From Balneolaceae bacterium (lineage in GTDB: Bacteria; Bacteroidota; Rhodothermia; Balneolales; Balneolaceae): a stretch of DNA of 35,552 bases. Positions 26,059 to 32,586 of this stretch are shown here, piece by piece. The notes under the pieces were generated by a model. That model was given only the letters and a program-made list of their open reading frames with translations. It searched no databases and was not told the DNA's origin. The stretch is from assembly GCA_007131725.1 (NCBI GenBank), contig SLPZ01000060.1, positions 1 through 35,552 of the forward strand, read 5' to 3'. Positions within the stretch are counted from its first letter, which is position 1. Every line of letters starts with the position of its first letter. A program made the position numbers and the translations under genes.

Positions 26059-26108
26059 CACCCCCCGCCCTCAGAAAATTTTTAATGCTATGCTGCAAAC
26101 CGACCGCC
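26057..26108 (+). repeat. Degenerate 52-bp repeat, copy A
   Basis: About 77% identical without gaps (40 of 52 positions by eye) to 28762-28813, starting with GACACCCCCCG and including ATGCTG and ACCGAC. It lies in the gap just before the terminase-like gene. The two copies bracket the small-gene and capsid block. Confidence 0.6.
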
Positions 26109-26157
26109 CTAATTCGTCTCTCACTCTGTTATGAACCCAAAATCTTTTTTTTGAGCT

Positions 26158-26427
26158 ATGAAATTATCCAAAGAAGCTAAGAGATGGTACAACCGGATTA
26201 AACGGGAATACGACATTGACGACAAACCCGGATTACTACTACTCCAGACGGCTTTTGAGGCGTTCGATGAGATGAGAGCCGCGCAAGAGGAGATGGACGG
26301 AAACCCGGTATATACCGACCGTTTCGGCCAACCCCAGGAACACCCGGCCGCAAAAACGGCAAGGGCTTCACGTACTCAGATGCTGGCTGCACTAAAAAAC
26401 TTAGAACTTGAAATCAACCCAGAATAA
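26158..26427 (+). CDS. terS: Phage terminase small subunit, P27-like
   Basis: An 89-aa protein. LSKEAKRWYNRIKREYDIDDKPGLLLL, AFEAFDEMRAAQEEMD, VYTDRFGQPQEHPAAKTARASRTQMLAALKNLEL reproduces the layout of P27-family small terminases (PF05119-type): an N-terminal HTH-like part, the GLLLL-x-x-A helix, and the conserved D-R-x-G-x-x-x-x-H-P-A turn before the last helix. In phages this protein selects the packaging site and feeds DNA to the large terminase. It is shorter than many (110-150 aa), lacking an N-terminal extension. No large subunit follows, so it would redirect a helper's motor to this element. Family call from memory of the motif. Confidence 0.65.
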   Translation: MKLSKEAKRWYNRIKREYDIDDKPGLLLLQTAFEAFDEMRAAQEEMDGNPVYTDRFGQPQEHPAAKTARASRTQMLAALKNLELEINPE

Positions 26428-26437
26428 ACAAACTAAT

Positions 26438-26695
26438 ATGAGAAAACGAAAAATTGATAAAACCGACCCAGTCAAAGAATTAGCAGAAATATACAAACGC
26501 TTCGCACACGCTTTTTTCACTGAAAAAAATGTGGATAAAGCGTTGAAAATTCGCAAAGAGGCCGACCGGATTTTTAAAAAGCATCCTGAATATCTGGAAT
26601 CCGTTCCGGTGCATATAGGCCGGGCTGCTTACATCGACTGGGAACGCTTTATCAAATTCCCGCAAACAAAACACATGAACCCGAAAATTCAATAA
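26438..26695 (+). CDS. Small protein of unknown function, 85 aa
   Basis: Not recognised. The ATG at 26438 (MRKRKIDKTD) is preferred over the upstream TTG at 26408, which would overlap the terminase-like gene. The protein is basic and helical (KELAEIYKRFAHAFFTEKNVDKALKIRKEADRIFKKH resembles a single TPR-like helix pair), with YIDWERFIKFP near the end. It is located between the terminase-like gene and the capsid gene, so a head or packaging role is possible but unsupported by any motif. Confidence 0.65.
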   Translation: MRKRKIDKTDPVKELAEIYKRFAHAFFTEKNVDKALKIRKEADRIFKKHPEYLESVPVHIGRAAYIDWERFIKFPQTKHMNPKIQ

Positions 26696-26697
26696 TT

Positions 26698-26922
26698 ATG
26701 AGTATCGGAGATCAAAACGACTTTTTGAAAAAACACGAAAACAATAAAAAACAAGTATATGCAAACCTTACTGAAGAACAGATAAAGACTGTAGAATGGA
26801 TGGCCAGAAGTTCCGGCCTAAGTTTCGAGGACACGGTAATGATATTGGTTCAATTCACTTTACAGGACTTGGCCCCGGCTGCCAGACGTGCCATAATTGA
26901 AGAACAGGCAAAACGCAACTAA
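26698..26922 (+). CDS. Small protein of unknown function, 74 aa
   Basis: Not recognised. The protein is charged at both ends, with a central helix pair: LTEEQIKTVEWMARSSGLSFEDTVMILVQFTLQDLAPAARRAIIEEQ. The pattern of a helix, a short turn with Gly-Leu-Ser, then a long helix recalls small ribbon-helix-helix or CopG-like regulators, but the beta strand is not clear. It starts 2 bp after the previous stop codon, so it belongs to the same transcript. Confidence 0.6.
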   Translation: MSIGDQNDFLKKHENNKKQVYANLTEEQIKTVEWMARSSGLSFEDTVMILVQFTLQDLAPAARRAIIEEQAKRN

Positions 26923-26925
26923 GTG

Positions 26926-27177
26926 ATGGCTGAAAATGATGAAATCCGGTTTTGCTCTGTTTTGTCGGACGGCGTTCACCTTCCACCGGGAATATGCCAG
27001 TTGACACCTGAAGCATTCAATGGAATCTTTGAATCACTTATTCAGGATCCGGAATGCAACTATGAACAGGCTTACGAAATCATTGAGGAATGCCATAAAC
27101 GCATCTTCAGGAAGCGCCGGTATTCCAGCTACGATTCTTTCCGTAAATGCCGGGCAAAGATGATAAATGGAACTTAG
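26926..27177 (+). CDS. Small protein of unknown function, 83 aa
   Basis: Not recognised. The frame opens with GTG-ATG; the ATG at 26926 is taken as the start (MAENDEIRF). Visible: an acidic start, LPPGICQLTPEAFNGIFESLIQDPECNYEQAYEIIEECHKRIF, and a strongly basic end (RKRRYSSYDSFRKCRAK). Four Cys residues are spread without a metal-binding pattern. It lies 3 bp after the previous gene and 71 bp before the capsid gene. Confidence 0.6.
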   Translation: MAENDEIRFCSVLSDGVHLPPGICQLTPEAFNGIFESLIQDPECNYEQAYEIIEECHKRIFRKRRYSSYDSFRKCRAKMINGT

Positions 27178-27204
27178 TTCCGGTGATATTTGGCAAAATT
27201 CCTT

Positions 27205-27233
27205 GTAAAGTGTGATAGGAGTTCACAACAAAA
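27205..27233 (+). promoter_or_regulatory. Possible promoter for the capsid gene
   Basis: In the 71-bp gap before the capsid gene, TTGGCA is followed after 17 bp by TGATAG, a weak fit to a sigma-70 type -35/-10 pair, ending about 25 bp before the ATG. The gap is longer than the others in this gene cluster, which favours a separate late promoter. Confidence 0.25.
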
Positions 27234-27248
27234 ACCAATCAATTTATT

Positions 27249-28610
27249 ATGGATAAGAAAGAAAAAACTTTACGTGAGCAGCTTGGAGCACTTATCGACC
27301 AGCAGGAAGCCATTGTTAACAAGGCAAAAGCAGCCGATAGGAACTTGAACAGCAATGAAAAAAGAAATTTCGATCACATTGACCGGGAGATAAAACAGAA
27401 AAAATCAGAGCTTGACGATCACATCAACGGCCGAAGTTTTGAAGGACGTGCCCGGTTAAACAAGCAAAATCTATTTGGCGGTGGTTCTGAAATTGACCTA
27501 ACAACCGGTAAACCTTCAGGACGAACTGGCTTATCTGGCAATAAACACGTTGAGGAATGGAAATCATTATCAGAAGGCAGTAAAGGCAAAAGAATCCCGG
27601 TATTGAGTAACAAGGCGCGCCTGGCTGATGTGATAGAAACCAGTGAGTACGGCGGCAGCCCACAGGATTATATTATTGACCGTTACCGGGGCTTTACAGC
27701 CACACGCGGCGCGGACGTGAAAGCCGAAGGGCCAGACCCGATGAGCACATCGGCGGATTCCGCGATGGTTCCGATTGATGTATCATCTGCCATTATTGAC
27801 GAAGCCCGGAACCTTTCGAGAGTGATGCAGGCCGGCGCGCTTACAGTGCCGATGAGTACAAAGGAGTTGACGATCGCACGGATTACACAATCAGCCAGCC
27901 CGCACTGGAAGGCTGAAAACGCAAAAATCACACCGTCTGAAATCAAAACAGAGCCGGTTACGTTCACATCCAAAACGTTGGTGGCCGGTGTAAAATCAAG
28001 TGTAGAACTTAGCGAGGACGCGCAAAATCTTGGAAATGTTGTATTTAGCAATCTTGTAGAACAACTTTCACTTGAACTCGACAGGGCGGCACTGATGGGA
28101 ACTGGCAGCAGCAATGAACCCAGGGGCATACTTCATACCGATGGAGTACAAGAAATTGAAATGGGAGACAACGGAGCTGAATTGGAATCGTATGCACCAT
28201 TTTCAGAAGGTTTTGAGAAAATTCTTTCTGCAAACGGGTTTCCGAATGCTTGTATCTATTCACCAAGAACTTGGGGAGTTCTCGACCGGCTTGTCGATCA
28301 GAACGATCAACCGCTAAATCCACCTATGAGTTTTCGGGATTTAATGCAGCTACCTACATCTCAAATTCCGAATGATATGGTACAGGGATCGGCTGAAAAT
28401 GCTTCTGCTGCTTTTATCGGTGAATATCCCAAACTGATGATAGGAATGAGAACCCGGATTATTCTCGAAGTATCCCGGCACGGATTTGACGGCGACACAT
28501 CAGCATGGGAGAACTTACAGATCATGTGGCGCGCTTACTTGCGGGCTGATGTCCAACTGGCACACCCGGCGCACTTCTGCATTATTAAGGGAATCATACC
28601 AGGAACTTAA
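27249..28610 (+). CDS. HK97-fold phage major capsid protein
   Basis: A 453-aa protein. Residues about 1-65 form a charged coiled coil (LREQLGALIDQQEAIVNKAKAAD, then EKRNFDHIDREIKQKKSEL), the scaffolding-like delta domain of this family. A linker to about 150 follows, then the shell domain: MVPIDVSSAIIDEARNLSRV, TIARITQSASPHWKAENAKI, VELSEDAQNLGNVVFSNLVEQLSLELDRAALMGTGSSNEPRGIL (E-loop and spine helix region), and AFIGEYPKLMIGMRTRI...WRAYLRADVQLAHPAHF at the end. All are typical of HK97-type capsids. No prohead protease gene is next to it, so the delta domain stays on or is cut by a helper enzyme. A strong terminator follows. An encapsulin-like compartment is less likely given the terminase-like neighbour. 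Confidence 0.9.
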   Translation: MDKKEKTLREQLGALIDQQEAIVNKAKAADRNLNSNEKRNFDHIDREIKQKKSELDDHINGRSFEGRARLNKQNLFGGGSEIDLTTGKPSGRTGLSGNKHVEEWKSLSEGSKGKRIPVLSNKARLADVIETSEYGGSPQDYIIDRYRGFTATRGADVKAEGPDPMSTSADSAMVPIDVSSAIIDEARNLSRVMQAGALTVPMSTKELTIARITQSASPHWKAENAKITPSEIKTEPVTFTSKTLVAGVKSSVELSEDAQNLGNVVFSNLVEQLSLELDRAALMGTGSSNEPRGILHTDGVQEIEMGDNGAELESYAPFSEGFEKILSANGFPNACIYSPRTWGVLDRLVDQNDQPLNPPMSFRDLMQLPTSQIPNDMVQGSAENASAAFIGEYPKLMIGMRTRIILEVSRHGFDGDTSAWENLQIMWRAYLRADVQLAHPAHFCIIKGIIPGT

Positions 28611-28617
28611 AAAGAAC

Positions 28618-28638
28618 TTCACTTCTAAAAGAGGTGAA
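28618..28638 (+). other. Hairpin just after the capsid gene
   Basis: TTCACTTC pairs with GAGGTGAA (one G-U pair) around a 5-nt loop, 7 bp past the stop codon. It is not followed by T's. It may protect the capsid mRNA 3' end together with the terminator at 28693. Confidence 0.35.
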
Positions 28639-28692
28639 CTCCATAGGGAAATTATTATTCTTTATTCATGAGTTAGGTTTCCCTTGTGCTTC

Positions 28693-28724
28693 AAAGCCCC
28701 GGACGCCTCATCCGGGGCTTTTTT
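28693..28724 (+). terminator. Rho-independent terminator of the capsid transcript
   Basis: AAAGCCCCGGA pairs perfectly with TCCGGGGCTTT (11 bp, 7-nt loop) and continues into a T-tract. It ends the plus-strand gene cluster of the element. Confidence 0.93.
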
Positions 28725-28761
28725 ATTGATATAAACCCTTATATCAGTTGAACCAGCACAC

Positions 28762-28813
28762 GACACCCCCCGGCTTTCAAAAACTTTTAAGGCCATGCTG
28801 ATTACCGACAGCC
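28762..28813 (+). repeat. Degenerate 52-bp repeat, copy B
   Basis: Partner of 26057-26108. It lies in the non-coding stretch after the capsid terminator. A G-rich tract (GGGGG T GGGGGGGG, 28841-28854) follows 28 bp later and can pair with the C-run of the repeat. Confidence 0.6.
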
Positions 28814-28877
28814 AAAGCAAAATCGCACGCTGTCAAAATAGGGGGTGGGGGGGGTATTGAGTTTCGGGGTGTGAGAT

Positions 28878-29007
28878 CGCGCCGGATTGCTCTCAGGAAT
28901 TGCCAGGCATTATCCAGCAAATAGCACTCATTTTTTTGATGTACTATTATAGGTTACAGAGAGATCGGACGGGAAATCGAAAATTTAAAGCCAGGCAATC
29001 CGGCGCG
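28878..29007. repeat. 13-bp perfect inverted repeat with 104-bp interior
   Basis: CGCGCCGGATTGC (28878-28890) and GCAATCCGGCGCG (28995-29007) are exact reverse complements. GCCAGGCA occurs twice in direct orientation inside or beside the arms (28901 and 28990). The stretch 28611-29015 has no gene. Together with the G-rich tract and the 52-bp repeat it is the most structured non-coding DNA of the element, and a candidate packaging or replication site. Confidence 0.6.
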
Positions 29008-29015
29008 CCGGTTAT

Positions 29016-29483
29016 TTATAAACAGTATGAAACAACATCGTGCTCTTTAGGCCCATAAAATAGAATATGATCGACCAGATCAATGTGAAACAATTGTGCT
29101 GCCTCTCTTAATCTTCGTGTGAACACTTTATCATTTTTACTAAATGATGGGTGTCCGCTTGGGTGATTGTGAGCAACAAGAATACTATCTGCATTTGATA
29201 AGATAGCAGGCTTTAAAACATCCTTCATTTCAATATTGGCGGCATTAAGGCGGCCCACAGCGACCAGGTTGATCGCAGTTACTTCTTTTTGAGTTGACAG
29301 GCAGACAACATAAAAATGTTCTCGGTCTAAATCTTTAAAAAAAGGATAGAGCAACTTGGCAGCAGCCCCAGGTGAGCTTATGGGTTTTTCATATTCCACC
29401 TCTGCCTCTTTGACCATTCGGATTGAAACAACAGATGTGATCTTGGGATTTATTTTTTTTGCGTTCATCAATTCTGTCTCCAT
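29016..29483 (-). CDS. radC: Short RadC-family (JAB/MPN) protein
   Basis: A 155-aa protein with the JAB1/MPN metalloprotease-like domain of RadC: VAVGRLNAANIEMKDVLKPAILSNADSILVAHNHPSGHPSFSKNDKVFTRRL contains the H-x-H-P-S-G...S...D zinc motif. The N-terminal helix-hairpin-helix part of full-length RadC (about 220 aa) is missing, as in most copies on mobile elements. The true function of RadC proteins is unclear. It reads outward-to-inward on the minus strand, directly downstream of tRNA-Leu and the right arm sites, so it may be transcribed from the tRNA promoter. ATG 29483 or the Met six codons on could be the start. Confidence 0.88.
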   Translation of the reverse strand: METELMNAKKINPKITSVVSIRMVKEAEVEYEKPISSPGAAAKLLYPFFKDLDREHFYVVCLSTQKEVTAINLVAVGRLNAANIEMKDVLKPAILSNADSILVAHNHPSGHPSFSKNDKVFTRRLREAAQLFHIDLVDHILFYGPKEHDVVSYCL

Positions 29484-29562
29484 TTTTTTGTGGTTATTTG
29501 AGACAGCGTATATTGACCGGAGCGCAAAAAATAGCGAAGAATTAAGAACCGGAATATTTACC

Positions 29563-29589
29563 GGGTTTGTGCTACCAATGTGCTACCAA
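29563..29589 (+). repeat. Integrase arm-type sites, right
   Basis: Exact 27-bp copy of 21158-21184 in the same orientation, 64 bp inside the right att core. It contains two TGTGCTACCAA units. Confidence 0.75.
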
Positions 29590-29653
29590 AAATAGAGGGG
29601 ATGTTTTAAAGTTATTGAAAATAATGGCTTTATGAATTAAAAACCATTTCCAA

Positions 29654-29676
29654 AGTGCCCAAGAGAGGACTCGAAC
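29654..29676 (+). repeat. att core repeat, right end of the element
   Basis: A 23-bp direct copy of 21045-21067 that forms the 3' end of the intact tRNA-Leu gene. Integration here restores the tRNA with element-borne sequence. Confidence 0.93.
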
Positions 29677-29739
29677 CTCCACGACCATAAGGTCACATGC
29701 TCCTGAAGCATGCGCGTCTACCAATTCCGCCACTTGGGC
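29656..29739 (-). tRNA. tRNA-Leu (anticodon CAG)
   Basis: 84 nt without encoded CCA. The acceptor stem is GCCCAAG with CTTGGGC, discriminator A. A class II tRNA with GGCGGAATTGGTAGACGC in the D arm, anticodon loop TTCAGGA between CATGC and GCATG, a long variable arm (TGACCTTATGGTCGT) and T loop GTTCGAGTC. It is intact, although an 8.6 kb element is joined to its 3' end. Confidence 0.97.
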
Positions 29740-29763
29740 ATTTTGTATTATTTCAAGAACAGC

Positions 29764-29793
29764 AATATACCAACCTTTTCCGGCATCTTGCAA
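29764..29793 (-). promoter_or_regulatory. Promoter of tRNA-Leu
   Basis: On the minus strand, TTGCAA (29793-29788) and TATATT (29769-29764) are 18 bp apart, 24 bp before the tRNA 5' end. It looks like a standard -35/-10 pair. Confidence 0.5.
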
Positions 29794-29923
29794 TAGAAAA
29801 ATGTGATGATTTTCTTATCATTCAATGACGGAGAAACTACGGATTTCTGCCAACTTAAAATCAGGGATGTGATGAAATGAACATCCTCATATAATCAAAA
29901 TATTTAAGATAACTAAGCCTTCT

Positions 29924-31828
29924 ATGGAATCAGAATTAGATCAATTGGGACTGAAAATATTTGAAAAAATTGATACGGACATCTACACGGATGCAACAAA
30001 GGCCTCAAAAGTGGTTGCAACTGAAATTGCAAATCTTATTCACGCCCGAAATCAAACCGGGCAAAATACCGTGCTGGGCTTGGCTACGGGATCAACGCCG
30101 CTTCAGGTATACAGCGAACTTGTTCGCATACACAAACAACAGGGATTGAGCTTTAAAAATGTGATTTCATTCAACCTGGATGAGTATTACCCTATGCAGC
30201 CAGATGAATTGCAGAGTTACGTCCGGTTTATGAATGAAAATCTTTTTGACCATATCGATATCAAAAAAGAGAATGTATACATTCCCGACGGCACTCTTCC
30301 AAAAGAAAAAGTGTATCAGTACTGCCGGGATTATGAGAAAAAAATTGAGGAGTCGGGCGGCTTGGATGTGCAGATTTTGGGAATCGGGCGAACGGGTCAT
30401 ATCGGGTTCAATGAACCGGGTTCACTAAAAAAAACCCGCACCCGACTTGTTACGCTTGATGAGCTGACCCGGTCTGATGCCGCTGCTTCTTTCTATGGTG
30501 AGGAGCATGTTCCGCGCCAGGCCATAACAATGGGTGTGGGTACCATTCTGGGAGCCAAAAAAATCTATCTGATGGCCTGGGGCGAACCGAAGGCCAAAAT
30601 CATCAAAGAAACGGTGGAGGGTGAAATTACTGCTCAGAAACCAGCCACCTTTTTGCAGGAGCATGATAACACCAAGTTTATCCTGGATGAGGCCGCTGCT
30701 TCCGAACTGACCCGCCGCAAGACTCCCTGGCTTGTGGGGCCGTGCAAATGGGATGAAAAAATGATCAAAAAAGCCGTTACATGGCTGAGCCTGTATACCG
30801 GCAAACCCATCCTGAAACTGACCGACGAGGACTACAACCAAAACGGTATGAGTGATATTCTGACTGAGTATGGACGAGCCTACAACGCGAATATTCATAT
30901 TTTTAATGTAGTACAGCACACCATTACCGGATGGCCGGGCGGCAAACCCAAAGCCGATGACTCGAAACGTCCGGAACGAGCTGAGCCATTTCCAAAACGG
31001 GTGCTGGTCTTTTCTCCGCGTCCGGCTGATGATGTTGTGTCGATGGGGGGCACGCTGATGCGCCTTGTTGATCACGGCCATGAAGTGCACGTGGCGTATC
31101 AAACCTCCGGTAATATTGCTGTGTATGATGATGAAGCTTTGCGTTATGCCGATTTTGTGACTCAGTACAGCAATAATGAAGAAGAGATTAGCCTTTACAG
31201 AAAGCTGGCCGAATCTATGAGCCAGAAGAAACCCGGTGACCTGGATTCACCGGAAATGCTCGAACTGAAATCAAACATTCGAAAAGTGGAGGCCAAATCG
31301 TCTTGCCGGTACTGCGGAATTCCCGATGAAAATGTTCACTTTCTTGAGATGCCGTTTTACGAGACCGGGCGCGCAAGAAAAAATAAGTTGGGTGAAAAAG
31401 ATATCAAGCTTATCCGGGAAGTGATTGACAAAATAAAACCACATCAGATTTATGCCGCCGGAGACCTGTCTGACCCCCACGGAACACATCGAATTTGCTG
31501 GGACGCCATTCATCATGTTTTGAAGAGCTTTGATAGTGAGGGGTGGTTTGAAGATTGCTATGTTTGGCTCTACAGTGGCGTCTGGCAGGATGTGGATGTA
31601 AGTGGAATTGATATGGCGGTTCCGCTGAGCCCGGGGGAACGGTTGAAAAAACGCCGTGCCATTTTCAAACATGCATCGCAGAAAGATCAGCCTAAATATC
31701 CGGGGAGGATCAGCGGTGAATTCTGGATGGCTGCGGATGACAAAACAATTACCAATGCTAAAAAATATGACCGCCTTGGCCTTGCCGAGTACGACTCTAT
31801 TGAAGGTTTTACAAGGTGGAAGTCTTGA
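29924..31828 (+). CDS. nagB: NagB-type glucosamine-6-phosphate deaminase fused to a degenerate PIG-L domain
   Basis: A 634-aa two-domain protein of a type common in Bacteroidetes. Residues about 1-280 are the isomerase/deaminase: GLATGSTPLQVYSEL, FNLDEYYPM, GIGRTGHIGFNEPG and LVTLDELTRSDAA, converting glucosamine-6-phosphate to fructose-6-phosphate and ammonia. Residues about 360-630 are a PIG-L/LmbE-like deacetylase domain. The usual metal motif H-P-D-D-D/E reads R366-P-A368-D-D, so the first zinc-binding His and the catalytic Asp are replaced; the later DPHGTHR segment is kept. The domain probably lacks deacetylase activity and may be structural. The two changes need only one base each (CAT to CGT and GAT to GCT are possible). 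A monocistronic gene. Confidence 0.92.
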   Translation: MESELDQLGLKIFEKIDTDIYTDATKASKVVATEIANLIHARNQTGQNTVLGLATGSTPLQVYSELVRIHKQQGLSFKNVISFNLDEYYPMQPDELQSYVRFMNENLFDHIDIKKENVYIPDGTLPKEKVYQYCRDYEKKIEESGGLDVQILGIGRTGHIGFNEPGSLKKTRTRLVTLDELTRSDAAASFYGEEHVPRQAITMGVGTILGAKKIYLMAWGEPKAKIIKETVEGEITAQKPATFLQEHDNTKFILDEAAASELTRRKTPWLVGPCKWDEKMIKKAVTWLSLYTGKPILKLTDEDYNQNGMSDILTEYGRAYNANIHIFNVVQHTITGWPGGKPKADDSKRPERAEPFPKRVLVFSPRPADDVVSMGGTLMRLVDHGHEVHVAYQTSGNIAVYDDEALRYADFVTQYSNNEEEISLYRKLAESMSQKKPGDLDSPEMLELKSNIRKVEAKSSCRYCGIPDENVHFLEMPFYETGRARKNKLGEKDIKLIREVIDKIKPHQIYAAGDLSDPHGTHRICWDAIHHVLKSFDSEGWFEDCYVWLYSGVWQDVDVSGIDMAVPLSPGERLKKRRAIFKHASQKDQPKYPGRISGEFWMAADDKTITNAKKYDRLGLAEYDSIEGFTRWKS

Positions 31829-31877
31829 TGTTTTCAATGCCAGATTGAATCAATTGTGGTAAGAAAATTTTCATCAT

Positions 31878-32159
31878 TTAAAAATCTCTGGAAGAATGTA
31901 GAACTGTGAGTATTTCTATCCTCTTTTCAGAATGAGTATAATGGTAGATGATTCGGTAGGAATGGTATAGAATTTCTCGAATAGATGGGTCGTTTATTTC
32001 GGGAACTTTTCTGCCGAGGCGTGGAGAATGAATAAGTTTTCGGGTACGCAGAAAAATTTCATCTACTAATATTTCAGCAAATTCAGGTGCAACCTTCAGA
32101 TAATAATCCTCAATTGCCTCGAGATCTTATATTGCCTGGGGTTTCCATTGAATTTGCAT
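31878..32159 (-). pseudogene. ParE-type toxin with an in-frame stop at codon 11
   Basis: Read on the minus strand from the ATG at 32159: MQIQWKPQAI, then TAA (32129-32127), then 82 more residues in the same frame to the stop at 31880: DLEAIEDYYLKVAPEFAEIL, RTRKLIHSPRLGRKVPEIN, IREILYHSYRIIYHYT, IEILTVLHSSRDF. This is a complete ParE/RelE toxin apart from the one stop, which stands where family members have Glu, Arg or a similar residue before DLE. It follows the antitoxin gene by 8 bp, the normal order. The toxin is most likely inactive. Initiation after the stop would need a rare start codon, as there is no nearby ATG. Confidence 0.88.
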
Positions 32160-32167
32160 TACGGAAT

Positions 32168-32371
32168 TCAGTCTGTCCGTTTATCTTTTCTCTGGCGAAA
32201 ATAGTTTTCAGCTTCTCGCTGAGATATTCCTCCTTTTTCATTCATTCCTTTTTGCACTTTGTGTAGTACAATCAGACGTTCAATAGCTTGTTCTACCGTT
32301 GTATCCTCAGGCAGATCAGCAATTGCATCAGAGATCTGTTTTTTGTTGATAGTCAAATTCATGAGTGACAT
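32168..32371 (-). CDS. Antitoxin, partner of the broken ParE-type toxin
   Basis: A 67-aa protein: MNLTINKKQISDAIADLPEDTTVEQAIERLIVLHKVQKGMNEKGGISQREAENYFRQR. The LPEDTTVEQAIERLIVLHKVQKG stretch and the G-x-x-S/Q-x-E-x-E end are typical of the antitoxins that precede RelE/ParE toxins. It appears intact while its toxin is interrupted, so it is either drifting or kept for another purpose such as neutralising a related toxin. The start is the ATG at 32371; the next in-frame ATG, three codons on, is also possible. Confidence 0.8.
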   Translation of the reverse strand: MSLMNLTINKKQISDAIADLPEDTTVEQAIERLIVLHKVQKGMNEKGGISQREAENYFRQRKDKRTD

Positions 32372-32574
32372 TATTTAAAGTTAAAACATTAATGTAACGA
32401 AATAGATCCATAAAAAGTGATTTTCATCAAATAAATGCTACAAACTGTTCACTTCACTGTCAAATCTTGCACTTAGTACAATTTTATCATTCATCAGTTT
32501 TCTGAAAAGTGTTTGTTTAGTTTGCTACATTAAAAGCATGGACTCATAATAAAATCAAATACAGATAAAAAAAT
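32372..32574. other. Divergent intergenic region without recognised sites
   Basis: About 200 bp of AT-rich sequence between the antitoxin (minus) and the deacetylase gene (plus). I see no convincing promoter, operator or hairpin here. Confidence 0.4.
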
Positions 32575-32586
32575 ATGGTGATGAAT

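Larger units (their letters stand above)
21045..29676. mobile_element. Integrative element in tRNA-Leu; probable capsid-encoding phage satellite
   Basis: The unit is 8,609 bp from core repeat to core repeat. Gene order on the plus strand: integrase, unknown 310-aa protein, excisionase-like HTH protein, small coupled ORF, replication ATPase, 103-aa protein, 32-aa membrane peptide, P27-like terminase small subunit, three small proteins, HK97-fold major capsid protein. A short radC lies on the minus strand at the right end. There is no large terminase, portal, prohead protease, connector, tail or lysis gene that I can recognise, and no conjugation gene. This is the content of a phage satellite using a helper's packaging motor and tail, not of a full prophage. 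It could instead be a decayed prophage, but the genes are intact, tightly packed and flanked by matching att sites, which argues against decay. Confidence 0.85.

Noticed and set aside
26408-26437. Longer start (TTG) for the small gene after the terminase-like gene
   Set aside because: It would overlap the terminase-like gene; the ATG at 26438 lies 10 bp after that gene's stop and fits the spacing of the cluster.
27249-28610. Encapsulin nanocompartment instead of phage capsid
   Set aside because: The coiled-coil delta domain, the small-terminase-like neighbour and the integrase context favour a viral capsid; no cargo enzyme lies next to it.
21045-29676. Integrative conjugative element or complete prophage
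   Set aside because: No relaxase, coupling protein or type IV secretion gene, and no large terminase, portal, tail or lysis gene is visible.
31271-31837. Long minus-strand open frame inside the NagB-PIG-L gene
   Set aside because: It lies within a clear coding gene on the other strand and shows no family motif; it is a shadow frame.
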